This document shows positions 32,662 to 41,205 of a stretch of 64,000 nucleotides of DNA, piece by piece. Location of the stretch: assembly GCF_007827595.1 (NCBI RefSeq), contig NZ_VISR01000001.1, positions 186,001 through 250,000 of the forward strand, in the 5' to 3' direction. The DNA comes from Streptomyces sp. BK340. Its GTDB lineage: Bacteria; Actinomycetota; Actinomycetes; Streptomycetales; Streptomycetaceae. A program made the position numbers and the translations under genes. How positions within the stretch are numbered: position 1 is the stretch's first letter; each line of letters starts with the position of its first letter. The notes beneath the pieces were generated by a model that worked only from the letters and a program-made list of their open reading frames with translations, did not search any database and had not been told where the DNA came from.

Positions 32662-33762
32662 CTACGGGTTGATCGCCAGCTCCAGGTAGGCCGCGAACAC
32701 CACCAGGTGCACGCCGCCCTGCAAGGGGGTGGCCCGGCCCGGCACGACCGTCAGGGAACTGACGATCACGGTCAGCGCGAGCAGCAGCATGTGCGTCGGT
32801 CCGAGACCGAGGACGAGCGGCCCGGACAGCCAGATGGAGGCGAGGGCGACGGCCGGGATGGTCAGACCGATGCTGGCCATGGCCGAGCCGAGCGCGAGGT
32901 TGAGGCTGGTCTGCACACGGTCGCGCCGGGCGGAGCGCAGCGCGGCGATCGTCTCGGGCAGCAGGACGAGCAGGGCGATGATCACGCCGACGACCGCCTG
33001 GTTGAGCCCGGCCGCCTCCACACCGGACTCGATGGTGGGCGACACGCCCTTGGCCAGGCCCACCACGCCGATCAGGGCGAGGCCGAGCAGGCCGAGGCTG
33101 GTCCGGGCGGCGCGCTCGGAGGGGGGCGTGGCATGGTCGTTGCCGGTGACGACCTCGCCCTGCCGGGTGATCGGCAGGAAGTAGTCGCGGTGCCGCACGG
33201 TCTGGGTGGCCACGAACAGGCCGTAGAGGATCAGTGAGGACAGCGCGGCGAACGTCAGCTGCACGGTGGAGAACTCGGGGCCCGGCTTGCTGGTGGTGAA
33301 GGTCGGCAGCACCAGGCTGAGCGTGGCCAGCGTCGCGACGGTCGCCAGGGCGGCACCGGTGCCCTCGGGGTTGAAGACCGCGGTCCCGTGGCGCAGGGAG
33401 GCGACGAGGAGGCAGAGCCCGACGATGCCGTTGCAGGTGATCATCACGGCGGCGAAGACGGTGTCGCGGGCGAGAGTGGACGTCTTGTCGCCGCCGTCGG
33501 CCATGAGGGTGACGATCAGGGCCACCTCGATGACGGTGACGGCGATGGCGAGCACCAGGGAGCCGAAGGGTTCACCGACGCGGTGGGCGACCACCTCCGC
33601 GTGGTGCACCGCCGCGAGAACGGCCCCCGCAAGGACCAGGGTCACCAGCGCGACGACCGCGCCGGGCAGATCACGGCCCCAGGTGAAGATCAGGAGGACG
33701 ACCGCGAGCACCGGCACGAGGAGCGTCCACCGGGTGGTGAGCGACCTGAGCCGAGCGATCAC
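32662..33762 (-). CDS. chaA: ChaA-type cation:proton antiporter, 366 aa
   Basis: Sodium/calcium:proton antiporter of the CaCA superfamily. About eleven spans with two inverted alpha repeats: GEPFGSLVLAIAVTVIEVAL in the first half and ALGSAMASIGLTIPAVALAS in the second. The acidic residue in each repeat binds the ion. Length matches E. coli ChaA. An internal hydrophilic loop (HATPPSERAARTS) separates the halves. It lies downstream of terC on the same strand, with a terminator between, so both may serve cation homeostasis but are expressed separately. The ion (Ca2+, Na+ or K+) is not determinable here. Confidence 0.9.
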   Translation of the reverse strand: MIARLRSLTTRWTLLVPVLAVVLLIFTWGRDLPGAVVALVTLVLAGAVLAAVHHAEVVAHRVGEPFGSLVLAIAVTVIEVALIVTLMADGGDKTSTLARDTVFAAVMITCNGIVGLCLLVASLRHGTAVFNPEGTGAALATVATLATLSLVLPTFTTSKPGPEFSTVQLTFAALSSLILYGLFVATQTVRHRDYFLPITRQGEVVTGNDHATPPSERAARTSLGLLGLALIGVVGLAKGVSPTIESGVEAAGLNQAVVGVIIALLVLLPETIAALRSARRDRVQTSLNLALGSAMASIGLTIPAVALASIWLSGPLVLGLGPTHMLLLALTVIVSSLTVVPGRATPLQGGVHLVVFAAYLELAINP

Positions 33763-33832
33763 GAAGCGATCGTGACAGACACGTACAGGGTTCGCATTCC
33801 GTTCTTTTCGGATCCCTTCTCATCCTTTCCGT

Positions 33833-33867
33833 GCGGGGCACCAGCGCCGATCCGGCTGGTGCCCCGC
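33833..33867 (-). terminator. terC terminator
   Basis: Perfect 13-bp stem GCGGGGCACCAGC (33833-33845) and complement (33855-33867), loop of 9 bases, located about 50 bp after the terC stop and before chaA. Confidence 0.75.
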
Positions 33868-33919
33868 GGGTCGATCGACGGTTCTCGCGTCCCGTGCCGT
33901 CCGGCGTCGCCCTCTTCCG

Positions 33920-34921
33920 TCAGGCGTCGACGCTGTCCTTCGCGGCACCCTCGCTCTCGCCGTGCGCCGCCTCGGCGGCCGCCTGCTTCCTGGTGGCCAT
34001 GAGGCTGGTGACAGTGGTCACGACGAGGACCGCGCAGATCACGCCGAGCGAAACCGGGATGCTGATCTCGGGGACATGGACGCCGGACTCGTGCAGTGCG
34101 TGCAGCACCAGCTTGACGCCGATGAAGCCGAGGATGATCGACAGGCCGTAGGACAGGTGGACCAGCTTCTTGAGCAGGCCGCCGATGAGGAAGTACAGCT
34201 GGCGCAGACCCATCAGGGCGAAGGCGTTGGCGGTGAAGACGATGTACGGGTCCTGGGTCAGGCCGAAGATCGCGGGGATGGAGTCCAGCGCGAACAGCAC
34301 GTCGGTGGTGCCGATGGCGAGCATCACGACCAGCATCGGGGTCATGATCCGCTTGCCGTTCTCCTGGATCCAGAGCTTGGTGCCGTGGTACCGGTCGGCC
34401 ACGCCGAACCGGCGCTCCGCGGCCTTCAGCAGCTTGTTCTCCTCGTACTCCTCGTCGCCCTCGTCGGCGCGGGCCTCCTGGACGAGCTTCCAGGCGGTCC
34501 AGATCAGGAAGGCACCGAAGAGGAAGAAGACCCAGGAGAAGCCGGCGATGATCGCGGCTCCGGCCGCGATGAAGACGGCCCGGAGGACCAGGGCTATGAG
34601 GACACCGACGAGCAGGACCCGCTGCTGGTACTGCGAGGGCACCGCGAACTTCGCCATGATCAGGACGAAGACGAAGAGGTTGTCGACGCTCAGCGACTTC
34701 TCGGTGATGAAGCCCGCGAAGAACTCACCGGCCGGCTGACCGCCACCGAAGACGAGCAGACCGAGGCCGAAGAGTCCGGCGAGGGCGATCCAGACGACGG
34801 TCCAGATGCCGGCTTCTTTGATCGACACGTCATGGGGCTTGCGCCCGATGAAGAAATCGACCGCGATCAGGGCGGCGAGACCCGCGATGGTCAGGACCCA
34901 CAGGGTCACAGAGACTTCCAC
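33920..34921 (-). CDS. terC: TerC-family membrane protein, probable manganese exporter, 333 aa
   Basis: Polytopic membrane protein (7-9 spans). Family members Alx and the Bacillus TerC proteins export Mn2+. Conserved intramembrane acidic sites are visible in EKSLSVDNLFVFVLIM (first repeat) and GTTDVLFALDSIPAIFGLT (second repeat). GTG 34921 chosen because GGAGG is 4 bases upstream and the family starts with this M-E-V-S-V-T-L-W helix. The leader (34922 to about 35066) carries a yybP-ykoY manganese riboswitch whose 3' strand can pair with the ribosome site. A terminator follows at 33833. The riboswitch makes Mn2+ detoxification the leading role, more so than tellurite resistance. Confidence 0.93.
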   Translation of the reverse strand: MEVSVTLWVLTIAGLAALIAVDFFIGRKPHDVSIKEAGIWTVVWIALAGLFGLGLLVFGGGQPAGEFFAGFITEKSLSVDNLFVFVLIMAKFAVPSQYQQRVLLVGVLIALVLRAVFIAAGAAIIAGFSWVFFLFGAFLIWTAWKLVQEARADEGDEEYEENKLLKAAERRFGVADRYHGTKLWIQENGKRIMTPMLVVMLAIGTTDVLFALDSIPAIFGLTQDPYIVFTANAFALMGLRQLYFLIGGLLKKLVHLSYGLSIILGFIGVKLVLHALHESGVHVPEISIPVSLGVICAVLVVTTVTSLMATRKQAAAEAAHGESEGAAKDSVDA

Positions 34922-34924
34922 TGC

Positions 34925-35063
34925 ACCTCCGGCATTTCGTAACGGCAAACGTTTTCAGCGTTGTCGCTGCCGGAGGTCTCTTCCACCCGCGATGGGCCGA
35001 CGCCCCGGGATCCACATCGATCCGTACTGACGGGTGCGTCGCAGTCAGGGAGTACTCCCCTCC
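34925..35063 (-). promoter_or_regulatory. yybP-ykoY manganese riboswitch with ribosome-site sequestering arm
   Basis: The aptamer occupies 35063 down to 34972. The 5' strand GGAGGGGAGUA contains the invariant GGGGAGUA. CCGUCAGUACGG follows in the middle, matching the CGUCAnnAC element. The 3' strand GGAAGAGACCUCC closes P1 (GGAGG with CCUCC). Expression platform: ACCUCCGGCA (34968-34977) is perfectly complementary to UGCCGGAGGU (34925-34934), which holds the terC ribosome site. Mn2+ binding would hold CCUCC in P1 and free the ribosome site. Motifs and complementarity are seen directly; the ligand is from the known family. Confidence 0.83.
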
Positions 35064-35072
35064 GCTGGGAAG

Positions 35073-35102
35073 ACAGTACCCCAATTACCAAGGAAAGGTA
35101 AA
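35073..35102 (-). promoter_or_regulatory. predicted terC promoter
   Basis: Minus strand TTTACC (35097-35102), 18-bp spacer, TACTGT (35073-35078). Transcription would start near 35066, just before the first riboswitch base. It lies in an unusually A/T-rich patch (about 35082-35150) that also has a second TTTACC-like copy nearby. Confidence 0.55.
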
Positions 35103-35145
35103 GTGACTGGTAAAAGAAAGACCAAACTTCCTGTTCAGAGGCCCT

Positions 35146-37074
35146 TTACTGATACTTGATGCGGGCCGCCGTCACCTCGGAGAGCACCTGCTGGAGGATC
35201 CCGCTGCCGGGCGGCACGAGCGAGGGTTCGTAGGTCCAGGTGTGGCCGACCCAGGGATCGGCGAGATGATCGTCGGGTACGGGGGTGAGTCGCATGAGCG
35301 AACGCCACAGAGGGTCGAGCAACGGGCCGTAGGCCTCGGCGTCCGCGCGGTCCGCGACCATCAGCAGATGCACGCCGACGGCCGGGCCCTCGTCGGCGAG
35401 ATAGCGCAGCTGGGTCACCGCCCGGTCGTCGAAGCCGTGCGGGAAGTCGTTGACGATCAGCAGCTGCTGGGCGGTGTCGACGTCGGGTGGCAGCGATTCG
35501 GCCGCGCCGCCGCGCACCGCCATCTGCGTCAGGTCGACACGACGGATGAGCTGTCCCAGCATGTCCGCCACGCCCGCCGCGCCGCTCGCGATGGGCACCG
35601 CCACAGCCCCCGCCCGCGTCAACGGCAGCAGCGCCTGGACCCCGGCACCGGCCGGGTCGACGACCTGCACGGCGAACTCCCCCACCGGGTGGACGGCGAG
35701 CAGCCGGACCGCGAGCGCCACCGCGGCGTCCATGGCCAGCCGGCGGGTCTCGGCGGAGTCAAGGAAGGTGTCATCAGGTCCTTCCACCGGGCCGCTGTCG
35801 ATCCACAGCCCCCGCTCCAGCGGCAGCCTGACCAGCATGGGAATGCGCAGCGGCACGCTCTCGGGCAGGTGGAGATCGCCGAGCCGCACGGCCATGGGCG
35901 GCTCGTCCGGCACCCGGTAGCCGTGCCAGACGGGGTTGTCCCAGCGGGCGTACGCCGGAGGCAGCGCGGGCTCGACGACCTCGGACTCGGCGGTGAGCTG
36001 GGCGAGATCCCGGTCGAACACGACCCGTGCCCGGTCGACCAGCTGGGAGTGCCGGGCGTGGGCCGTCTCGCGCGTGGCCTGGCCCGCCGCGCCGAGCCGG
36101 CTGCGGGGATCGGCGAGGACCTGGTCGAGTTCCTTCTCCAGACGGGCACCGGCGAAGTCCACGGCACTGCGGTACGCGGCCGTGGTGCGGGCCAGATCCT
36201 CGAACATGCCCCAGACCTGGTTGTACAGCCGCTCCTCCATCGACCAGCCCACCGCGTCACCGGCTACGGGCTGGGGAGGCTGCCCGTCCGGGGCCGGGGA
36301 CGCCGGGGGCGGCGGGGCCAGGGGGGTACGGCGGCCGGGGTGCGTGTAGTCGATCGGGCCGCCCGGCGTTCGGGCGTCGACCGCACCGCCCGATGCCCGA
36401 GCGTCGACCGGACCACCCGAAGTCCGGGCGTCCTGCGCGTCCTGCGCGTCGTACGGCTGTGTCGGCCGTGACGCCGAAGAGCCGGCGGTGTCCTGCGGCT
36501 GTGGCACCGGTATCGCGCGGGCGAGGCTTCGGGACACCGCCTCCTGGATACCCGCCGCGAGTGCTTCGGGCCGGGGCAGGCCCTGGTCGGTGAAGAGTGC
36601 GGCGAGGCCGCCTGCGTAGCCCTGGCCGACCGCACGTACCTTCCAGGCGTCCTGCCGCCGGTACAGCTCCAGGGCGACGACGGCCGACTCGGCGTCCAGG
36701 CCGGTGAGGTTGAAGCGGACGATCTCGGCGCCGTCGAGGCCGGTGACCGCCGTGCGCGGGGCGGCGACAGCGCCGAACCGGAGCGCGCCTCCCGGCTGCG
36801 TGGGCAGGGCCAGCAGCACGGTGACGCGGTGGACCGCCTCGGGCAGGGCGGCCAGGTCGACGGCGAGCCGGTGGTCGGCGGCGGCCTGCCCGGAGACCTC
36901 GATCCCGGGCAGCGTGGGGGCGCCGGGGTGGGCCACCCACTCGGCACCGTGGACTGAGCCGTGCTCGTCGCCGAGTGTGGCTCCCGCCAGGACCGGCACC
37001 CCGGCAGAGATCCGGATCTCAAGCCGGACCTGCGACAGCGGGTGGTTCTGTCCCCGCACCAGCTCGGCCGTCAT
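35146..37074 (-). CDS. TerD-domain protein with long C-terminal region, 642 aa
   Basis: The N-terminal 190 residues are a TerD-type domain (VRLEIRISAGVPVLAGATL; EIVRFNLTGLDAESAVVALELYRR). The linker has three 9-residue repeats of the pattern DARxxGGxV (DARTSGGPV, DARASGGAV, DARTPGGPI). The C-terminal 350 residues form a large soluble domain with alternating helices (ARLEKELDQVLADPRSRLGA) and strands ending in a Rossmann-like part (QLLIVNDFPHGFDDRAV; VHLLMVADRADAEAYG) that looks von Willebrand-A-like, but I cannot prove that. No membrane spans. It follows the short terD gene by 50 bp, so both are probably cotranscribed. TerD proteins bind Ca2+ and act in stress and development; the exact role is unknown. 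Confidence 0.8.
   Translation of the reverse strand: MTAELVRGQNHPLSQVRLEIRISAGVPVLAGATLGDEHGSVHGAEWVAHPGAPTLPGIEVSGQAAADHRLAVDLAALPEAVHRVTVLLALPTQPGGALRFGAVAAPRTAVTGLDGAEIVRFNLTGLDAESAVVALELYRRQDAWKVRAVGQGYAGGLAALFTDQGLPRPEALAAGIQEAVSRSLARAIPVPQPQDTAGSSASRPTQPYDAQDAQDARTSGGPVDARASGGAVDARTPGGPIDYTHPGRRTPLAPPPPASPAPDGQPPQPVAGDAVGWSMEERLYNQVWGMFEDLARTTAAYRSAVDFAGARLEKELDQVLADPRSRLGAAGQATRETAHARHSQLVDRARVVFDRDLAQLTAESEVVEPALPPAYARWDNPVWHGYRVPDEPPMAVRLGDLHLPESVPLRIPMLVRLPLERGLWIDSGPVEGPDDTFLDSAETRRLAMDAAVALAVRLLAVHPVGEFAVQVVDPAGAGVQALLPLTRAGAVAVPIASGAAGVADMLGQLIRRVDLTQMAVRGGAAESLPPDVDTAQQLLIVNDFPHGFDDRAVTQLRYLADEGPAVGVHLLMVADRADAEAYGPLLDPLWRSLMRLTPVPDDHLADPWVGHTWTYEPSLVPPGSGILQQVLSEVTAARIKYQ
36354..36434 (-). 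repeat. 27-bp in-frame repeats in the TerD-fusion linker
   Basis: Three tandem units encode the nine-residue repeats DARxxGGxV. Units recur every 27 bp (for example the GTCGACCG core near 36376 and 36403). Low-complexity linker, probably variable in copy number between strains. Confidence 0.7.
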
Positions 37075-37124
37075 CGCCGACGCCCCCCTGTGTCGTGTTG
37101 TCGTGCGCGCCGCGTCGGGCGGTC

Positions 37125-37703
37125 CTACAGGTACGACCGGATCGCCGGCATCAGGTCCTGGAAGGTGCGGCCCCTGGCCGGCTCACCCAGGGCGGTCATC
37201 GTCCAGCCCGAGCCCACGCGGTGCACCTTGGCCATGATCTGGGCGGTGTACTCGCCGCCGCCCGCCAGCGTGTAGCGGGCCAGCTCCTGGCCGTTGGTCT
37301 CGTCCACGAGGCGGCAGAACGCGTTCTCCACCTCCTGGAAGGTCTGGCCCGTGAAGGAGTTCACGGTGAAGATGATCTGGTCGATGTGGACCGGGACGCG
37401 CTGCAGGTCCACGAGGATGGCCTCGTCGTCACCGCCCTGGCCGACGCCGCCGACGAGGTTGTCGCCGGTGTGGCGCACGGAGCCGTCGTCGCTCACCAGG
37501 TGCCGGAAGAAGACGACGTCGACCGGCTCCTTATCGGCGAAGAGAACCGCGGAGGCGTCCAGGTCGATCTCGCGGGTGCGCGAGCCGAACAGGCCGCGCC
37601 GCTTCGCCGCCTGCCAGCCGAGACCCATGCGGACCGCGGTCAGGGTGGCCCCGTCCTTCTTCTCCAGGCTGATGGCCTGACCCTTGGTCAAATTGACGGT
37701 CAC
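37125..37703 (-). CDS. terD: TerD-family protein, 192 aa
   Basis: Stand-alone TerD/CABP domain. It begins MTVNLTKGQAISLEKK, the family's invariant opening, and has calcium-binding acidic clusters (REIDLDASAVLF; GDDEAILVDLQRVP) and the typical end GRTFQDLMPAIRSYL. GTG 37703 chosen because GAGGGG lies 8 bases upstream and the family starts here; upstream frame to 37856 is not conserved. Length 192 is exact for Streptomyces TerD. A possible promoter -10 (TAGGGT) lies at 37759-37764. Implicated in tellurite, oxidative and cell-envelope stress and in differentiation in Streptomyces. Confidence 0.94.
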   Translation of the reverse strand: MTVNLTKGQAISLEKKDGATLTAVRMGLGWQAAKRRGLFGSRTREIDLDASAVLFADKEPVDVVFFRHLVSDDGSVRHTGDNLVGGVGQGGDDEAILVDLQRVPVHIDQIIFTVNSFTGQTFQEVENAFCRLVDETNGQELARYTLAGGGEYTAQIMAKVHRVGSGWTMTALGEPARGRTFQDLMPAIRSYL

Positions 37704-37758
37704 GGCTGATTCCCCTCTCAATGGTCCCCTGTTGCCGCACAGTGGGCGGCTGTCCAGA

Positions 37759-37764
37759 ACCCTA
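37759..37764 (-). promoter_or_regulatory. candidate -10 of the terD promoter
   Basis: TAGGGT on the minus strand with TTCGGC 18 bp upstream as a weak -35. It gives a leader of about 50 nt before the terD GTG. Low information match. Confidence 0.4.
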
Positions 37765-37860
37765 CGCAGGGGCAGTGACAGTGCCGAACCCCGGCTCGCG
37801 CTTTGTGTCGGTGTTGCAACACGAGGCGCGTATCCCGAGGTCCGGCAGGGGCACAAGGGG

Positions 37861-40008
37861 TCAGGCGAGGCCCGCCTCCCGCATCTGGCGCAGTTCCTTC
37901 TTCATCTCGGATACCTCGTCGCGCAGCCGGGCCGCGATCTCGAACTGCAGCTCGGCGGCGGCGGCGCGCATGCGCTCCGTCATCTCCTCGATCTGCTCGG
38001 CGAGTTCGGCCGCCGGGCGGTCCGTGGGCACCGCGGCCCCCGCCTTGCCCTTGGCGGCCTTGCCGCCCTTCGCACCCTTGGCCGCCTTGTCGCCGAGCGA
38101 CGGGACGGGGGCCTTGGCGCCCTTGCCGTCCTTCTGCTTGCGGTAGCCGGAGCCGAGCAGCTGTTCGGTGTCGACCTGCTCGCGGGCGATCTGCGCGACG
38201 ATGTCGTTGATCTTCTTGCGCAGCGGCTGCGGGTCGATGCCGTTGGCCTTGTTGTAGGCGACCTGCTTCTCCCGGCGGCGGTTGGTCTCCTCGATGGCCT
38301 TCTCCATCGCCGGGGTGATCTTGTCGGCGTACATGTGGACCTGGCCGGAGACGTTGCGCGCCGCGCGTCCGATGGTCTGGATCAGCGAGGTGCCGGAGCG
38401 CAGGAAGCCCTCCTTGTCAGCGTCGAGGATCGCCACCAGTGACACCTCGGGCAGGTCGAGACCCTCACGGAGCAGGTTGATGCCGACCAGGACGTCGAAC
38501 TCGCCGGAGCGCAGCTCGCGCAGCAGCTCGACGCGGCGCAGGGTGTCGACGTCGCTGTGCAGATAGCGCACCTGGATGCCGAGTTCCAGGAAGTAGTCCG
38601 TGAGGTCCTCGGCCATCTTCTTGGTGAGCGTGGTGACCAGGACGCGCTCGTCCTTCTCGGTGCGCTTGCGGATCTCGTGCACCAGGTCGTCGATCTGCCC
38701 TTCGGTGGGCTTGACCACGACCTCCGGGTCGACGAGGCCGGTGGGGCGGATGATCTGCTCGACGACGCCGTCGCCGCGGGACAGCTCGTAGGTGCCCGGG
38801 GTCGCCGACAGGTAGACCGTCTGGTCGATGCGCTCCTGGAACTCCTCCCACTTCAGGGGGCGGTTGTCCAGGGCGGAGGGCAGCCGGAAGCCGTGCTCGA
38901 CCAAGGTCCGCTTGCGGGAGGCGTCGCCCTCGTACATGGCGCCGATCTGCGGGACGGTGACGTGCGACTCGTCGATGACGAGCAGGAAGTCGTCCGGGAA
39001 GTAGTCCAGCAGGGTGTTGGGCGGCGAGCCGGGCAAGCGGCCGTCGAAGTGCATCGAGTAGTTCTCCACACCGGAGCAGCTGCCGATCTGGCGGAGCATC
39101 TCGATGTCGTACGTGGTGCGCATCCGCAGACGCTGCGCCTCGAGCAGCTTGCCCTGCTTCTCCAGCTCGGACAGGCGCTCCCCGAGTTCCTTCTCGATGT
39201 CGTTGACGGCCCGCTCCATGCGTTCGGGGCCGGCGACGTAGTGCGAGGCGGGGAAGACGTACAGCTGCTGGTCGTCGCTGATGATCTCGCCGGTGAGCGG
39301 GTGGAGCGTGGACAGGGCCTCGATCTCGTCGCCGAACATCTCGATGCGGACGGCGAGCTCCTCGTAGACCGGGAAGATCTCGATGGTGTCGCCGCGGACC
39401 CGGAAGGTGCCGCGGGTGAAGGCCATGTCGTTGCGCGTGTACTGGATGTCGACGAAGCGGCGCAGCAGTTCGTCGCGGTCCATCTCGTCGCCGACGCGGA
39501 GGGGGACCATCCGGTCCACGTACTCCTGTGGAGTGCCGAGGCCGTAGATGCAGGACACCGAGGCGACCACGATGACGTCGCGGCGGGTGAGCAGCGAGTT
39601 CGTCGCCGAATGGCGCAGGCGCTCGACCTCCTCGTTGATCGAGGAGTCCTTCTCGATGTAGGTGTCCGACTGCGGGACGTAGGCCTCGGGCTGGTAGTAG
39701 TCGTAGTACGAGACGAAGTACTCGACCGCGTTGTTCGGGAGGAGCTCGCGGAACTCGTTGGCCAGCTGGGCGGCCAGCGTCTTGTTCGGCGCCATCACGA
39801 GGGTGGGGCGCTGGAGCTTCTCGATCATCCACGCGGTGGTGGCGGACTTGCCGGTGCCGGTCGCGCCGAGCAGGACGACGTCCTTCTCACCGGCCTCGAT
39901 GCGCTTGGCCAGCTCGGCGATGGCCGCCGGCTGGTCTCCGCTGGGCTGGTAGGGGCTGACGACCTCGAAGGGCGCCACCGTGCGTTCGATGTGGGAAACG
40001 GGCCGCAT
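37861..40008 (-). CDS. uvrB: excinuclease ABC subunit B, 715 aa
   Basis: DNA-damage-verifying helicase-like subunit of nucleotide-excision repair. Walker A is [13 protein letters not shown] (from residue 46). The damage-probing beta-hairpin region is [20 protein letters not shown], and Walker B is [10 protein letters not shown]. Helicase motifs V/VI are [14 protein letters not shown] and [12 protein letters not shown]. The C-terminal UVR motif that binds UvrC is [26 protein letters not shown], preceded by a Lys/Gly/Ala-rich linker (about residues 610-650). ATG 40008 is 7 bp from the -10 of a PafBC-type promoter, so the message is leaderless; the open frame continues to 40164 but is not coding there. 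Confidence 0.97.
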   Translation of the reverse strand: MRPVSHIERTVAPFEVVSPYQPSGDQPAAIAELAKRIEAGEKDVVLLGATGTGKSATTAWMIEKLQRPTLVMAPNKTLAAQLANEFRELLPNNAVEYFVSYYDYYQPEAYVPQSDTYIEKDSSINEEVERLRHSATNSLLTRRDVIVVASVSCIYGLGTPQEYVDRMVPLRVGDEMDRDELLRRFVDIQYTRNDMAFTRGTFRVRGDTIEIFPVYEELAVRIEMFGDEIEALSTLHPLTGEIISDDQQLYVFPASHYVAGPERMERAVNDIEKELGERLSELEKQGKLLEAQRLRMRTTYDIEMLRQIGSCSGVENYSMHFDGRLPGSPPNTLLDYFPDDFLLVIDESHVTVPQIGAMYEGDASRKRTLVEHGFRLPSALDNRPLKWEEFQERIDQTVYLSATPGTYELSRGDGVVEQIIRPTGLVDPEVVVKPTEGQIDDLVHEIRKRTEKDERVLVTTLTKKMAEDLTDYFLELGIQVRYLHSDVDTLRRVELLRELRSGEFDVLVGINLLREGLDLPEVSLVAILDADKEGFLRSGTSLIQTIGRAARNVSGQVHMYADKITPAMEKAIEETNRRREKQVAYNKANGIDPQPLRKKINDIVAQIAREQVDTEQLLGSGYRKQKDGKGAKAPVPSLGDKAAKGAKGGKAAKGKAGAAVPTDRPAAELAEQIEEMTERMRAAAAELQFEIAARLRDEVSEMKKELRQMREAGLA

Positions 40009-40015
40009 GGGATCC

Positions 40016-40038
40016 ACCGTACGACCCCGCACTGACAA
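40016..40038 (-). promoter_or_regulatory. PafBC-type DNA-damage promoter of uvrB, leaderless
   Basis: Minus strand TTGTCAGTG (40030-40038), 8 bases, TACGGT (40016-40021), then 7 bases to the uvrB ATG. Perfect match to TTGTCRGTG-N8-TANNNT, filling most of the 40-bp gap between uvrB and the MHYT gene. Confidence 0.85.
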
Positions 40039-40048
40039 CGGGTCCCGG

Positions 40049-40927
40049 TCAGCGGTTCTGCGGGGCGCGGGAGCCGTGGAGCCGGGAGTCGCGGACCGGC
40101 CGGCGGCCGGCGTGGAGCGCCGGGGGGCGGTGCTGGTGGGAGGGCACGGCGGCGGCCGGGACACCCGGCTTGTCCTCGACGTCCCGCCGGGTGGGCCTGC
40201 CCATGACCATCAGCGGGTCGAACATCACGACGACGCCGGCGAGGAGCAGGAAGGCGAGCGGGCCGATCAGCATCGGCGCGAGCACCGTGGTCGGCGAGCC
40301 CGTGGTGGCGGAGCCGGGAGCGTTGTGGAGGTGGACGTCGAGGGCGGCCATACCGGTGTAGTGCATGCCGGTGACGGCGAGGCCCATCACCATGCTGGCG
40401 CCGACGCTCCACAGGAACCCCCGCACGCGTCCGGCCGCCCACAGGGCGGCCGTGGCGGCCACGACCGCTATGGCTACGGAGGCGGCGACGGTGAGCGTGT
40501 TGTACGAGAACCGTCCGTCGAAGTGCATGCCCGCCATGCCGAGGTAGTGCATCGAGGCGACGCCCAGACCGGTGATCGTGCCGCCGGTGAACAGAGCGGC
40601 GCCGGTGGCGCCCCGGTAGCCGACGATGAAGATCCCGACGCCCACCATGACGATGGCGAGGCCGAGGCTGGCGTAGGTGATCGGTCCGTCGTAGTGGATC
40701 GGCGTCTCTTCGATGGTGAAGCCCATCATGGCGACGAAGTGCATGGTCCATATGCCGGAGCCGATCGCGGCCGAGCCGAGGGCCAGCCAGGCGGGCCGCC
40801 AGGAGTGCGTGACCAGCAGGGACCGGGTGGTGCAGCGCAGGCCGAGGGCGCCACCGAGGCAGGCCATCAGAAAGGCCACCAACGGGGTGACGACCCCGTA
40901 GCTGAATCCGTCGACCGTGCCCTGCAT
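40049..40927 (-). CDS. MHYT-domain integral membrane sensor, 292 aa
   Basis: Seven-span membrane protein with three copies of the MHYT signature at helix ends: [18 protein letters not shown] and MHYTGMAAL. The family is proposed to bind copper and sense O2, CO or NO. The C-terminal 60 residues are hydrophilic ([14 protein letters not shown] onward). No GGDEF, EAL or kinase output domain is attached, unlike many MHYT proteins, so it must signal through a partner or have another role. ATG 40927 begins just before the first helix. The stop lies inside the 40-bp region containing the uvrB promoter. Confidence 0.9.
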   Translation of the reverse strand: MQGTVDGFSYGVVTPLVAFLMACLGGALGLRCTTRSLLVTHSWRPAWLALGSAAIGSGIWTMHFVAMMGFTIEETPIHYDGPITYASLGLAIVMVGVGIFIVGYRGATGAALFTGGTITGLGVASMHYLGMAGMHFDGRFSYNTLTVAASVAIAVVAATAALWAAGRVRGFLWSVGASMVMGLAVTGMHYTGMAALDVHLHNAPGSATTGSPTTVLAPMLIGPLAFLLLAGVVVMFDPLMVMGRPTRRDVEDKPGVPAAAVPSHQHRPPALHAGRRPVRDSRLHGSRAPQNR

Positions 40928-41205
40928 GCGCGGCTGCCCTTCCGCCCTGTTGCGTCCCGGAATTTCTGAAATGCGCCCCCGTCCCAGGACCGCGCCGGCG
41001 GTCAGGGTTGACGCAGAGAGTATGACCCGCACCGGAATGGTCGAACGATTTTCCGGCAAAGAAACACGCCCTTGCCCCACTTGTGCGGCACCCGTGAGCG
41101 GACTTGGGCGACACCATTCATCGTGTGGCCGTCCTGCGCCCGCGTGCGTTGACTCTCTGCTGTCAAGCTGATGCAGTCGGTAATCGCTCGACGCGAGGAG
41201 TCCGC

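Noticed and set aside
37810..37832. GTGTCGGTG followed by N8 near the uvrB 3' end as another damage promoter
   Set aside because: The hexamer at the -10 position is CGAGGC, not TANNNT, and no plus-strand gene follows.
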